Below, piece by piece: positions 50,512 to 60,100 of a stretch of 64,000 nt of DNA. Position numbers and translations under genes: made by a program. The DNA comes from Mucilaginibacter rubeus. GTDB taxonomy: Bacteria; Bacteroidota; Bacteroidia; Sphingobacteriales; Sphingobacteriaceae. The notes under the pieces were generated by a model. It saw only the letters and a program-made list of their open reading frames with translations, ran no database searches and was not told the origin of the DNA. The DNA lies in contig NZ_BMKD01000003.1 in the NCBI RefSeq assembly GCF_014643835.1, positions 62,001 through 126,000 on the forward strand. Reading direction: 5' to 3'. Positions within the stretch are counted from its first letter, which is position 1, and each line of letters begins with the position of its first letter.

Positions 50512-52809
50512 TTAATTCACAATTATCTCATCCACCATCAACCAGGCCTTCGCTCCGGCAATATACTCACCCGGCGGAATAATCCCTTTGTTAGTTGCTT
50601 TTACCCTGATATATCTTGCCTGCTGTGCTTTGATGTTTGCCCTTACAGCGTTGATGCCGTTATCCGGGAAATCAGTCTGGCGGTAAACTTCGGTATAATT
50701 GCTTCCATCTGTTGATACCTCAAAGGTAAGCAGCGTTGGCTCCCACATTTTTTGCCAATGGTATTTTAATATGTTAATGCCAAGCTTTGATACGTTTTGC
50801 ACGTTTCCCAGATCAACTACCGCTTCAAGGTCATCTCCACTGAAGCCATGCCATTGCCCGTCATTATAAAGCTTGCTGCCGAAGATGCCGTTCACCAAAC
50901 CAAAGGTATTACCCGGATTAAACCCTCCCTGCGGCTGGTTTTTAAGCGTTACCGTTTTGCCTATGGCCTTGTGAATGGTAAATGACTTTTCATAGGTTCG
51001 GCCCTGCTGCCTGCCATTATTAAAAACAGCTGCTTTAATAATCCCTGGTGATGCTATTGTAATTGCACCTGTGTAACCTTTGCTGTTTAAGCCTGGCTCA
51101 GTACCATCTGTTGTATAAAATATTTTAGCGCCGGGTAAAGTTGTTTGGAGATTTAACGCTACCCGATGATCTGCAGTTTCTGTTACCGAATCGGTGATCT
51201 CATCAAATACATCAGCCGCGTTTATATTTAACTTTTTGAGCAAAGGCTGCTGGTACCTTAGTCGCTTCAAAAAATCCGGATAGCTTTTATTTTCCTTCGA
51301 ACTCCAGGCAACTTCGGCCAAAGCCAGCATTCGCGGGAACAATTGCCGCTCGGCCTGTGCGGGGCTGGCCATGTATTCGCTCCAGGCGTTGGCTTGTACA
51401 CCTTTAATATATTTTGCTTCCTCGCCGCTTAATTCATTAGTTATTGGTTCGTAATTATAGACCTTGCTTAATGGTGTGTATCCGCCGCCGGCTAATGGCT
51501 CGGCCCGGTAAAGTGACTGGTAGTAATCCAGGTATACATATTTTTCGGGCGTCATGATGGCATCATGATGCTGTTTGGCGGCGGCTATTCCACCTTCTTC
51601 GCCAGTCCAGCTCATGACGGTTGCACCAGGGGTAAGCCCGCCTTCCAGAATCTCGTCCCAGCCTATGATCTGCCGGCCTTTACTGTTCAGGTATTTTTCC
51701 ATGCGGCCGATGAAATAACTTTGCAGTTCCTTCTCATCTTTCAGGTGTTCGTCCTTAATGCGCTGCTGGCATTTGGGGCAGACCTTCCATTTGGTTTTAG
51801 GGCATTCATCACCGCCGATGTGAATATATTTTGAAGGGAACAACGGCAGTACCTCATTCATCACATTTTGTAAAAAGGTAAACGTTTCGTCATTGCCGGC
51901 GCAATACACATCGTCAAAAATGCCCCAAAATGTTGCGGTTTTATACGGCCCGCCTGTACAGCCCAATTGCGGGTAAGCAGCCAGCGCCGCCAACGCATGG
52001 CCCGGCATTTCAATTTCCGGGATTACGGTAATGTGCCTTTGGGTGGCATATTCTACAATTTCTTTAACCTCATCCTGGGTGTAATAGCCGCCATAGCGTT
52101 TACCATCAAACCTGTGCGGACTATCCTTTTTGTGGCCAATGATGGTTTCATCGCGGTAAGCCGAAATGCTTTGCAGTAAAGGATATTTTTTTATTTCGAT
52201 GCGCCAGCCCTGGTCATCAGTTAAGTGCCAGTGAAAAGTATTGATCTTGTATAGTGCCAGCAGGTCTATCCATTTTTTAATGGCTTCGGGTTTAAAAAAG
52301 TGGCGGCTTACATCTAAATGCATTCCGCGGTATGCAAAACGGGGGTAGTCGGTAATGGTATAGCCTTGTATGGTTACTTTTCCGTTGGTTACCTTTAATA
52401 GTTGCGTAAGTGATTGTAGACCGTAAAACACACCGGCTGCATCATGGCCGCTAATTTTTATACGTTTAGCTGTAACCGATAGCTTATATCCCTCTGGTTG
52501 GGTAACATATTTATCATCTATATTTAACTGAACAGGAGCATTCGACCTATGATTTGTCCGGAGGCCGAAACCTGAAACAGATTTAAACCAGGTATTGAAA
52601 AATGTAAGGTTATCCCGGCCGATGTTGGGTGTGGTACCTATTGCTGTTGATTGATTAAAAGTAAAAACCTGGTTTGCGTTTGTCTTTACCATTATAACCG
52701 GCTTAGGGATAATGCCTTCCTCCTTTACCTGAGCATTGGTTACCGCTGCAAAAAGCAAGCATAACGGAATACAACTGAGAAATTTGCGGAATGTAAACAG
52801 GTTGATCAT
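50512..52809 (-). CDS. Family 20 beta-N-acetylhexosaminidase
   Basis: A 765-residue exported glycoside hydrolase that releases terminal beta-GlcNAc/GalNAc from glycans or chitooligosaccharides. It has a signal peptide (LFTFRKFLSCIPLCLLFAAVTNA|Q), a GH20b N-terminal domain (about 35-155), and a catalytic TIM barrel (about 158-510) with FAYRGMHLDVSRHF, TFHWHLTDDQGWRIEIKKYP and IHIGGDECP (catalytic Asp334-Glu335). A chitobiase-like C-terminal domain (about 555-620) and an F5/8-type-C-like carbohydrate-binding domain (about 640-765) follow. I chose ATG 52809 over the TTG one codon upstream. Monocistronic; a 26-base-arm inverted repeat follows the stop. Confidence 0.94.
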   Translation of the reverse strand: MINLFTFRKFLSCIPLCLLFAAVTNAQVKEEGIIPKPVIMVKTNANQVFTFNQSTAIGTTPNIGRDNLTFFNTWFKSVSGFGLRTNHRSNAPVQLNIDDKYVTQPEGYKLSVTAKRIKISGHDAAGVFYGLQSLTQLLKVTNGKVTIQGYTITDYPRFAYRGMHLDVSRHFFKPEAIKKWIDLLALYKINTFHWHLTDDQGWRIEIKKYPLLQSISAYRDETIIGHKKDSPHRFDGKRYGGYYTQDEVKEIVEYATQRHITVIPEIEMPGHALAALAAYPQLGCTGGPYKTATFWGIFDDVYCAGNDETFTFLQNVMNEVLPLFPSKYIHIGGDECPKTKWKVCPKCQQRIKDEHLKDEKELQSYFIGRMEKYLNSKGRQIIGWDEILEGGLTPGATVMSWTGEEGGIAAAKQHHDAIMTPEKYVYLDYYQSLYRAEPLAGGGYTPLSKVYNYEPITNELSGEEAKYIKGVQANAWSEYMASPAQAERQLFPRMLALAEVAWSSKENKSYPDFLKRLRYQQPLLKKLNINAADVFDEITDSVTETADHRVALNLQTTLPGAKIFYTTDGTEPGLNSKGYTGAITIASPGIIKAAVFNNGRQQGRTYEKSFTIHKAIGKTVTLKNQPQGGFNPGNTFGLVNGIFGSKLYNDGQWHGFSGDDLEAVVDLGNVQNVSKLGINILKYHWQKMWEPTLLTFEVSTDGSNYTEVYRQTDFPDNGINAVRANIKAQQARYIRVKATNKGIIPPGEYIAGAKAWLMVDEIIVN

Positions 52810-52933
52810 CAATGTAAATGTAAAACCGAATATACTTTTTTTGCCGAAAGGCGGATAATGAAATCGTTTAATAATAAAAAAACACTCCCCGTTTTTCTTA
52901 TCCTACATCAAGTGCCGCCGGCGATTTTGACCG

Positions 52934-52941
52934 TAATTTTG
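52934..52941 (+). promoter_or_regulatory. Candidate -7 box of the dioxygenase gene (TAATTTTG)
   Basis: TAATTTTG matches TAnnTTTG and lies 48 bases before the ATG at 52990. It argues against using the upstream in-frame ATG at 52858, which would precede the promoter. Confidence 0.42.
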
Positions 52942-52989
52942 AATCATAATAACACAGCAAGTATTAAAATATTTAAAACAAGGAAAACA

Positions 52990-53925
52990 ATGGAAAACAC
53001 TATAAACGGCATTCACCACATCACTGCAATTGCAGGCAATGCCAAAAAAAACTATGATTTTTATACCCGTGTATTGGGCTTAAGGTTAGTTAAAAAAACC
53101 GTAAACTTTGATGATCCCGGTACTTATCACTTATATTATGGCGATGGCAACGGTACTCCCGGCTCCATCCTTACTTTCTTCCCATGGGAAGGCATCACAG
53201 CAGGTCGCCGGGGCGCAAGGCAGGTAACTGAAATTGGTTATTCGGTACCTGAAGGTAGTTTGGATTTCTGGTTGAAAAGGTTTGAGGATAACAATGTGAT
53301 CTACAACAAACCGGCCGAAAAATTTGGCGAGCAGTATCTTACTTTCCTTGATCCTGATGGTTTGAAATTTGAGCTTATCGTTCCCAAAAAAGCCGATGAC
53401 CGCACGCCATGGGAAACTGCCGAGGTAACCGCAGCCAATGCTACCAAAGGTTTTCACAGCATTACTATTACATCAAATAAAATTGAGGCTACTGCCAAAA
53501 TATTAACCGGTGTATTAGGCTATCGCTTACTGGAACAGCATGTTAACCGCTACAGGTTTATTACCGATGCTGTCGAAAATGCAGCTATAGTTGATTTGGT
53601 GGAAGTTCCGGGAGAAGTTGCCGGTCATGTAGCGGGTGGTTCTGTTCACCACGTAGCATTCCGCGTACCAAACGAAAAAGTATTGATGGAATACCGTGAA
53701 AAGATAGCAAACCTTGGCTTGCATATCACCGACAAAATAGACAGAAACTATTTCTACTCATTATACTTCCGCGAACCAGGTGGTGTTTTGTTTGAGATAG
53801 CAACCGATAACCCAGGCTTCGCGGTTGATGAACCAGCCGAATTATTGGGCACAGGATTAAAATTACCTGCACAGTATGAAAACCTGCGCGGCGAGTTGGA
53901 AAAAACATTACCATCATTAGTTTAA
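52990..53925 (+). CDS. Ring-cleaving dioxygenase, vicinal oxygen chelate family (MhqO/MhqA-like)
   Basis: A 311-residue protein with two glyoxalase/vicinal-oxygen-chelate modules, predicted Fe(II)-dependent extradiol cleavage of hydroquinone/catechol-type rings. The first module starts INGIHHITAIAGNAKKNYDFYTRVLGLRLVKKTVNFDDPGTYHLYYGD. The second contains GFHSITITSN and GGSVHHVAFRVPN, with the late metal glutamate near YFREPGGVLFEIATD. ATG 52990 is preceded by AAGGAAAACA and matches the family start; the frame opens at 52858 but the extra 44 residues do not fit. An esterase gene follows eight bases later. Confidence 0.88.
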   Translation: MENTINGIHHITAIAGNAKKNYDFYTRVLGLRLVKKTVNFDDPGTYHLYYGDGNGTPGSILTFFPWEGITAGRRGARQVTEIGYSVPEGSLDFWLKRFEDNNVIYNKPAEKFGEQYLTFLDPDGLKFELIVPKKADDRTPWETAEVTAANATKGFHSITITSNKIEATAKILTGVLGYRLLEQHVNRYRFITDAVENAAIVDLVEVPGEVAGHVAGGSVHHVAFRVPNEKVLMEYREKIANLGLHITDKIDRNYFYSLYFREPGGVLFEIATDNPGFAVDEPAELLGTGLKLPAQYENLRGELEKTLPSLV

Positions 53926-53933
53926 TAAAACAG

Positions 53934-54557
53934 ATGTACAGGCACACAAAACAGCTTGTTTCGGCGGGAGTTCCCGCCGAACAGGCCAAAAAGGCCATCA
54001 TTATGCTGCATGGCCGCGGAGCATCGGCAAGCAGCATAATCTCGCTTAAAGATCATCTTGAATTAGATGGGTACGCTATCTATGCGCCACAGGCCAATCA
54101 ACATAGCTGGTATCCCTACAGCTTTATGGCTCCGGTTCAAAATAATCAACCGGCACTTGATTCGGCCCTTGAAGTGATTGACGAACTGGTTGAGGACCTC
54201 AGGCAAAAAGGAATAGCACAGGAAAATATCTATTTCCTTGGTTTTTCGCAGGGCGCATGTTTAACGCTTGAATATACCGGCCGAAATGCCGGCAGGTACG
54301 GGGGGATTATCGCTTTCACCGGCGGATTGATAGGAGAGGAGCTGGTTAAGGAAAACTATAAAGGCGATTTTAACAATACCCCGGTACTGGTCACCACCGG
54401 CGACCCCGACCCGCATGTACCAGTTAGCAGGGTTAATGACAGTGTTGAAATATTAAAAGAATTAAATGCGGGTGTAACCCTCAAAATATATAAAGGCCGC
54501 CAGCATACTATTTCCCATGAAGAAATTGTGTTGGCAAACGAGATACTGAAGAATTGA
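53934..54557 (+). CDS. Phospholipase/carboxylesterase-like alpha/beta hydrolase (MhqD-like)
   Basis: A 207-residue serine hydrolase. IIMLHGRGASASSI is the oxyanion-hole region, FLGFSQGACLTLEY the nucleophile elbow (GFSQG), TTGDPDPHVPVSRV the Asp and GRQHTISHEEI the His of the triad. The family includes MhqD of Bacillus, encoded with ring-cleaving dioxygenases and implicated in quinone resistance. The gene starts eight bases after the dioxygenase stop, so the pair is an operon. The exact ester or thioester substrate is unknown. Confidence 0.87.
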   Translation: MYRHTKQLVSAGVPAEQAKKAIIMLHGRGASASSIISLKDHLELDGYAIYAPQANQHSWYPYSFMAPVQNNQPALDSALEVIDELVEDLRQKGIAQENIYFLGFSQGACLTLEYTGRNAGRYGGIIAFTGGLIGEELVKENYKGDFNNTPVLVTTGDPDPHVPVSRVNDSVEILKELNAGVTLKIYKGRQHTISHEEIVLANEILKN

Positions 54558-54586
54558 TTGTTTTCAAAGTTGAGTGTTTAAGAGTG

Positions 54587-54620
54587 GAGAGCTGCCCGGA
54601 GGGGCGGCTCTCTTTTTTTT
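54587..54620 (+). terminator. Terminator of the dioxygenase-hydrolase operon
   Basis: GAGAGCTGCCC and GGGCGGCTCTC pair with one wobble around GGAGG, followed by TTTTTTTT. Confidence 0.9.
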
Positions 54621-54833
54621 GCCGGATAGCATTGACTAACCTGTATAATAAATAAGTTATGTCTACGCTTTCTGACAACCTTGGGGTTATTTTATATTAA
54701 TAACCAATAGTTTGAAACTATGGTTAAGCCGTTCATAATTAGCAGATAAGCTTATTTTTACTTTTTAAATATATTAAATTAATATTTAAGTAATTTTAGC
54801 CTTTGTTTCCCGGACGAACTTAATTAGTAAACT

Positions 54834-55418
54834 ATGCCCGACAAAATTGTGATGAGCGATATGCAGCTCATTAGCCGATTAAAGGCTGATGATGAAGCGG
54901 CGCTTACCATGATTTACAGGAGGTACTGGGCTTCGCTTTTTAAAGCGGCTTATAATATCTTAAAAGACAGGCAGGCATGCGAGGATATTATCCAGGAACT
55001 GTTTATTAAGCTTTGGGATTGCCGGGCCGAAGTGGAGATCACTATATCGCTTAAAGCCTATCTGTATGCATCGGTACGTTATGGGGTTTACAGGCAAATC
55101 CGCACAGGTACGCCCGTAAGAAGCGAGATTTTTGACGATCTGATAGAACGCCTGCACACTCCAGCTACCCACAACACCATTGAGCATAAAGAACTGTTAC
55201 TGCAAATAAACCAGGTAATTGATACCCTGCCCGAAAAATGCCGGGAAGTTTACAAGCTAAGCCGCGAAGAATGCCTTACCCATAAGGAAATAGCCCTGCA
55301 GCTAAATATATCCACTAAAACCGTCGAAAATCATTTAACCAAAGCGCTTCGCCAGTTGCGCGGCTCGTTAGGCTCTGCTTTTATCCTGGAAGCGTTGATG
55401 TTTTTTTTAGATAAATAG
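54834..55418 (+). CDS. RNA polymerase ECF sigma factor (FecI-like, Bacteroidota type)
   Basis: A 194-residue sigma-70 family factor with regions 2 and 4 only. Region 2 spans LISRLKADDEAALTMIYRRYWASLFKAAYNILKDRQACEDIIQELFIKLWD. Region 4 spans LPEKCREVYKLSREECLTHKEIALQLNISTKTVENHLTKALRQLRGSL, with the helix-turn-helix. It belongs to the group paired with FecR anti-sigma factors and SusC receptors. It should activate the downstream susCD-glycosidase genes when the receptor signals substrate. The anti-sigma gene is 361 bases downstream, an unusually wide gap filled by repeats. Confidence 0.92.
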   Translation: MPDKIVMSDMQLISRLKADDEAALTMIYRRYWASLFKAAYNILKDRQACEDIIQELFIKLWDCRAEVEITISLKAYLYASVRYGVYRQIRTGTPVRSEIFDDLIERLHTPATHNTIEHKELLLQINQVIDTLPEKCREVYKLSREECLTHKEIALQLNISTKTVENHLTKALRQLRGSLGSAFILEALMFFLDK

Positions 55419-55460
55419 CATCAAATGAAATCTTAGCTATTTAAAAATGTAAAATATTTA

Positions 55461-55585
55461 TTCCGTTGGTTTTAACCAACAGTGAAATAATTCGAAAAGT
55501 CTGGCTTTAGCCCAATTATACAGGCGGGTTTAGGCTAAAGCCCTCTTTATCGCTATTTAATATTCCGTTGGTTAAAACCAACGGC
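55461..55585. repeat. BIME-like palindromic repeat cluster between sigma and anti-sigma genes
   Basis: The two ends are TTCCGTTGGTTTTAACCAAC (55461-55480) and the perfect palindrome CCGTTGGTTAAAACCAACGG (55565-55584). Between them GGCTTTAG (55503-55510) pairs with CTAAAGCC (55535-55542). The rest of the 361-base gap (55586-55779) is AT-rich with no gene. Confidence 0.75.
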
Positions 55586-55779
55586 AATGAAAATTCTATT
55601 GAATGATTAGAGACTTGATTGTTTTTACACAGCTTTTCACCGGATTTTTTTTGGGGGAGATAATTGATTTTCGGCTAACATTCGTTTGTTAAAGCCTATT
55701 TACAAAATCTTTTAATTTTTTTTCATTTCGACGTAGGGGATACCCCCGTTTTTTTACTCTCCCTAACAAAACCACATTT

Positions 55780-56940
55780 GTGCAAAAAGAAGAATTTTTA
55801 CAACTGATAGATAAATACCTGGCCGGGCAGGCAACTGCCGCGGACAAGGAACAGTTGTTGAATTTTTTCGAAAGCTTTCAGGGTGATACCGACGAATGGG
55901 ATGAAAAAATAATTGGTGTAAAACAGGAACTGGAAGACCGCATGTTAAGCAACATCAGGCAGGCGATAGCCGAGCCGGTAGCTAACAAGGGCCCAAAAGT
56001 TATAAGGTTACATTTTTTCAGAAATGTTGCCGCTGCTGTTATCCTGTTGGCCGTGTCGGGCATTGCTGTTTATCATTGGTGTATTAAACATGAACAGCAA
56101 AAACTGGTTGCTCAAAACAAAGCAATTGTAAAGCATGACGTTGAGCCTGGCGATAACAGGGCTGTTTTAACCCTTGCCAATGGCTCCAAACTGATACTCG
56201 ATTCGGCTAAGATCGGCTTGCTCAATCAATCGGGTAACACCAGCATTAATAAAACGCAGGATGGGCAGGTGGTTTACACCGCGGATAAAGATCAACAGCA
56301 AAATGGACCGGTTGCCTATAACACCATTAGCACCCCCAGGGGCGGCCAGTACCGGGTAGTGCTTCCTGATGGTTCAAAAGTTTGGCTTAACTCTGCCTCT
56401 TCACTGAAATTCCCTACGGCATTTACAGGTACCGAACGTGATGTTGAACTCACCGGTGAAGGATATTTTGAGGTGGCCAAAAATAAGGCGAAGCCTTTTA
56501 ATGTAAAGGTTAAAGATATTAACGTGGCCGTATTGGGCACGCATTTCAATATCATGGCTTACAACGATGAGGCCGCTGTTAAAACCACTCTTCTTGAAGG
56601 ATCGGTGAAATTAACACAAGGTAATACGAGCAATTTATTAAAGCCCGGTCAGCAGGGCATTATAAATGATAAAAACATTAAAATTATTGATGTTGATACC
56701 GACGAAGCGGTAGCCTGGAAAAATGGCTTCTTTGACTTTGAGCGGGCAAACATACAAGTTATTATGAAGCAGCTTTCGAGGTGGTATGGTACCGAAGTAA
56801 TATACGAAGGTAAAATACCTGATGATGAGTTTGTAGGTAAGATCAGCAGGGATGTAAAACTATCGCAGGTATTGCACATCCTTGAATTAAGCCACGTGCG
56901 TTTTAGGATTGAGAACAAAAAAATAATTGTTGCGCCTTAA
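55780..56940 (+). CDS. FecR-type anti-sigma factor
   Basis: A 386-residue inner-membrane anti-sigma factor. The cytoplasmic N-terminal sigma-binding part (1-75) begins EEFLQLIDKYLAGQATAADKEQLL. One transmembrane helix (82-98) and a periplasmic FecR domain follow (about 185-280: TPRGGQYRVVLPDGSKVWLNSASSLKFP.., VAVLGTHFNIMAYNDE, TTLLEGSVKL). A C-terminal DUF4974 domain (about 318-386: DFERANIQVIMKQLSRWYGTEV) contacts the STN domain of the SusC receptor. The start is GTG 55780. It transmits the signal from SusC to the upstream sigma factor. Confidence 0.92.
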   Translation: MQKEEFLQLIDKYLAGQATAADKEQLLNFFESFQGDTDEWDEKIIGVKQELEDRMLSNIRQAIAEPVANKGPKVIRLHFFRNVAAAVILLAVSGIAVYHWCIKHEQQKLVAQNKAIVKHDVEPGDNRAVLTLANGSKLILDSAKIGLLNQSGNTSINKTQDGQVVYTADKDQQQNGPVAYNTISTPRGGQYRVVLPDGSKVWLNSASSLKFPTAFTGTERDVELTGEGYFEVAKNKAKPFNVKVKDINVAVLGTHFNIMAYNDEAAVKTTLLEGSVKLTQGNTSNLLKPGQQGIINDKNIKIIDVDTDEAVAWKNGFFDFERANIQVIMKQLSRWYGTEVIYEGKIPDDEFVGKISRDVKLSQVLHILELSHVRFRIENKKIIVAP

Positions 56941-57047
56941 ATACCGGCAGCTGATTTTTAACTACTAAACCCAAACTATGAAGAAACACTGACGATATAA
57001 TCTCAAAATATTCCAACCTAAGCTCCCCTTATCTAAATGAAAGAAAA

Positions 57048-57073
57048 GCCGGAAGCGCTGCAACGCTTCCGGC
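57048..57073 (+). other. Hairpin (and possible 24-codon frame) between fecR and susC
   Basis: GCCGGAAGCG and CGCTTCCGGC form a perfect 10-base stem with a six-base loop but no T-run, so it may be an mRNA-stabilising or attenuating hairpin rather than a terminator. A short frame from ATG 57037 to 57111 reads through it; whether it is translated is unknown. Confidence 0.5.
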
Positions 57074-57142
57074 ATAATGAATTGGATCAAGCTTTCCTGA
57101 GTTTTCAATAACAGATTTTTTTAACCCAAACATCACGAAGTT

Positions 57143-60100
57143 ATGCATTTAAACTTTACTGGTAAAGTATTTAGTGCCTTTGGTACACATTCAAAACTGT
57201 TTTTGACGATGAGATTAACCGTCTTATTATTAACCCTCGGCTGCCTGCAGCTAAGTGCTAAGAGCTTTTCACAATCCATAACCCTGAATGCGAGGGGAAT
57301 AGCGCTTGATAAAGCTTTTAAAGCAATTGAAAAGCAAAGCGGCTATTATTTCTTTTACAGGTATAAGGATATTTCAAAAACCAAACCGGTTAATCTTTCA
57401 CTAACTAACGCTTCATTACAGGAAGCGTTGCAGCAATGTTTTAAGGATGAGCCTTTAACCTATATTATAGATGATAAAAATATCATCGTAAATAAAAAGA
57501 AAACGCCCGATGTAAGCCCTGCCCAGGTACCCATAACCATAAGCGGTATTGTGGTAGATGATAAAAATCAAGCCTTACCAGGTGTTAATGTTAAAGTAAA
57601 AGGTACCAATGTTGGTGCCATAACCGGGGTGGACGGTAAGTATACCTTAAATGCCGAAGATAACGCAGTTTTGGTATTTACATTTATCGGTTTTCAAACC
57701 AAAGAGGAACCGGTTAATAAAAGAACAACTATCAACGTTGTTTTAAGTGAAGATAACAAGGAATTAAAGGAGGTAGTTGTTGTAGGCTACGGCAACCAGG
57801 AGCGTAAGGATGTAACGGGCGCTGTAGGTTCGGTAAAAATGGGCAATATCAAAGAGATCAAAACAGCGAGTCTTGATCTGAAACTGGCTGGCCAGCTCGC
57901 GGGCGTAACCGTAAACCAGGTAACCGGCACTCCGGGCGGTGGTGTATCTGTTAATATACGTGGCGCCGGTTCAGTGGGTGCCGGTGATGACCCTTTATAT
58001 GTAATAGATGGTTTCCCCATTTCTCCGGGGTTTGATCAATATCAAAACCCTTTAAGTACCATCAACCCCGACGATATAGAAAATATCAGCGTATTGAAAG
58101 ACGCTGCTTCTACAGCTATTTATGGTTCGCGCGGTTCAAACGGTGTAATATTGATTACTACCAGGAGGGCGAAAAAAGGAGAATCATCAGTTACGGTAAA
58201 TACTTCAACAGGTATCCAAACCATATTGCCTAAAAGCAAATTAAAAATGATGACCGCCGAGCAATTTGCACAGTGGCGTAAGGAGGCTATCCAGGATGCC
58301 AATGCTGTTAACGGAACAAATAACCCGATTCCCGTTGAGTACCAAAATCCGGCAGCTTTAGGCAAGGGAACAGATTGGTTTGACGCAGTAACCAGGGTGG
58401 CGCCGATACAGAATTATGACGTAACGGTTTCTAACGGTACTGAAAAAGCACGCTCCTTGTTTTCGATGGGGTATTTCGACCAACGGGGAACGGTACTCAA
58501 TACCGGGTTTCAGCGCTATTCTTTAAAAGGCACAATGGATGCTGATGTGGCAAAAAATGTTATTATTGGCTTAAGTATAGCGCCCACGTACAGTTTACGT
58601 AACCAGCAGCAAACAGATGGGCATTTTCTGTCGGCAGCATTAAGCCAGGCTTACCTTGAAAGCCCGCTTACCCCCGTAAAACAACCTGATGGTTCGTATA
58701 CCAATGTTATAGGATCACCCGGTACTTTCCAGAACGTGAACCCGGTAAGCGCGCTGGTTAATACAACAAACATGTATAAGCAATTCCGTACGCTGGCCAA
58801 TGCTTATGTGGAGTGGAAAGTAATTGACGGGCTTACACTACGGTCGACCTTTGGTGTTGACTATCAAAATAGTAACGGTGATTATTTCCGGCCGTCGTTT
58901 TTAGGGGGCTTTAATGCACCTAACCGCGATGGTAAACAAGTAAAAGCTGTTGGTTCATTTAACTCATCAAACACATTTAACTGGCTTAATGAAAATTCAG
59001 CTACCTATAAAAAAACTTGGGGCAATCATACATTGACTGTTTTAGGCGATTATTCGATTCAGCAGGAAACCAATCGTTACCGCTTAACATATGGTACAGA
59101 TTTTCCTGATGATGCAATCCAATCCTTAAGCTCTGCAACAACTATAACCGCAAACACTATTAATGAAGAATGGAGATTGCTATCCGTAATAGGGAGGGTT
59201 AACTACGCTTATAAAGATAAATACCTGCTGAGTGCCTCTATCAGGCGCGATGGTTCATCAAGATTTGCCCCTGGGCACAGATGGGGTACGTTTCCTTCGG
59301 TTTCGGGCGGATGGCGTATTTCGGATGAATCATTCTTTCCTAAAACTTCTTTTATCGACCAGGTTAAATTTTCGGGCAGTTATGGCCATGCGGGTAACAA
59401 CAACGTAGCAAGTTATATGTGGGTATCGCAGGTTGACGATACTAACTACACATTTGGCGGCGCACTTTCGCCTGGCAAGTCGCTAACAGATCTTGGCAAC
59501 CAGGAACTTGGCTGGGAAACCACTAAACAGTTTGATTTTGGTGTTGACATCTCGTTATTAAAAGGCCGTGTTTATTTAATAGCCGAGTATTATAACCGTT
59601 ATACCGAAAGGATGCTTCAATATATCCAAATACCAATAGTTTCCGGTTATAGCAGTGCTTTAACAAACGTGGGCAATGTGCGTAACAGGGGTTGGGAGTT
59701 TACCCTTACAACCAAAAATATCGTTGGAAAGGGATTTAACTGGAGTACCGATATGAACATTTCGTTCAACCGTAATAAAGTAATCAGCTTGGGCCCTACA
59801 CCCTACATATATGATGCACCAATTAACGATAACCCTACCAGCATAACGCAGGTGGGGTTACCATTGGGGCAATTTTATGGTTATATTTTTGAAGGAATAT
59901 TCCAAAACCAGGCCGAACTTGACAAATACCCGCATTTTGACGGTGAACAGGTTGGTAATATCAGGTATAAGGACGTTAATAATGATGGTATCATTGACGG
60001 GCATGATCAGGTGCCTATCGGTAATCCGTGGCCAAAGTTTACTTTCGGTTTCAACAACCACCTATCGTATAAAGGCTTTGACATGAATATCATTTCGGCA

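Noticed and set aside
52858-52989. 44-residue extension of the ring-cleaving dioxygenase
   Set aside because: A -7-like box lies downstream of this ATG and the family start is at 52990.
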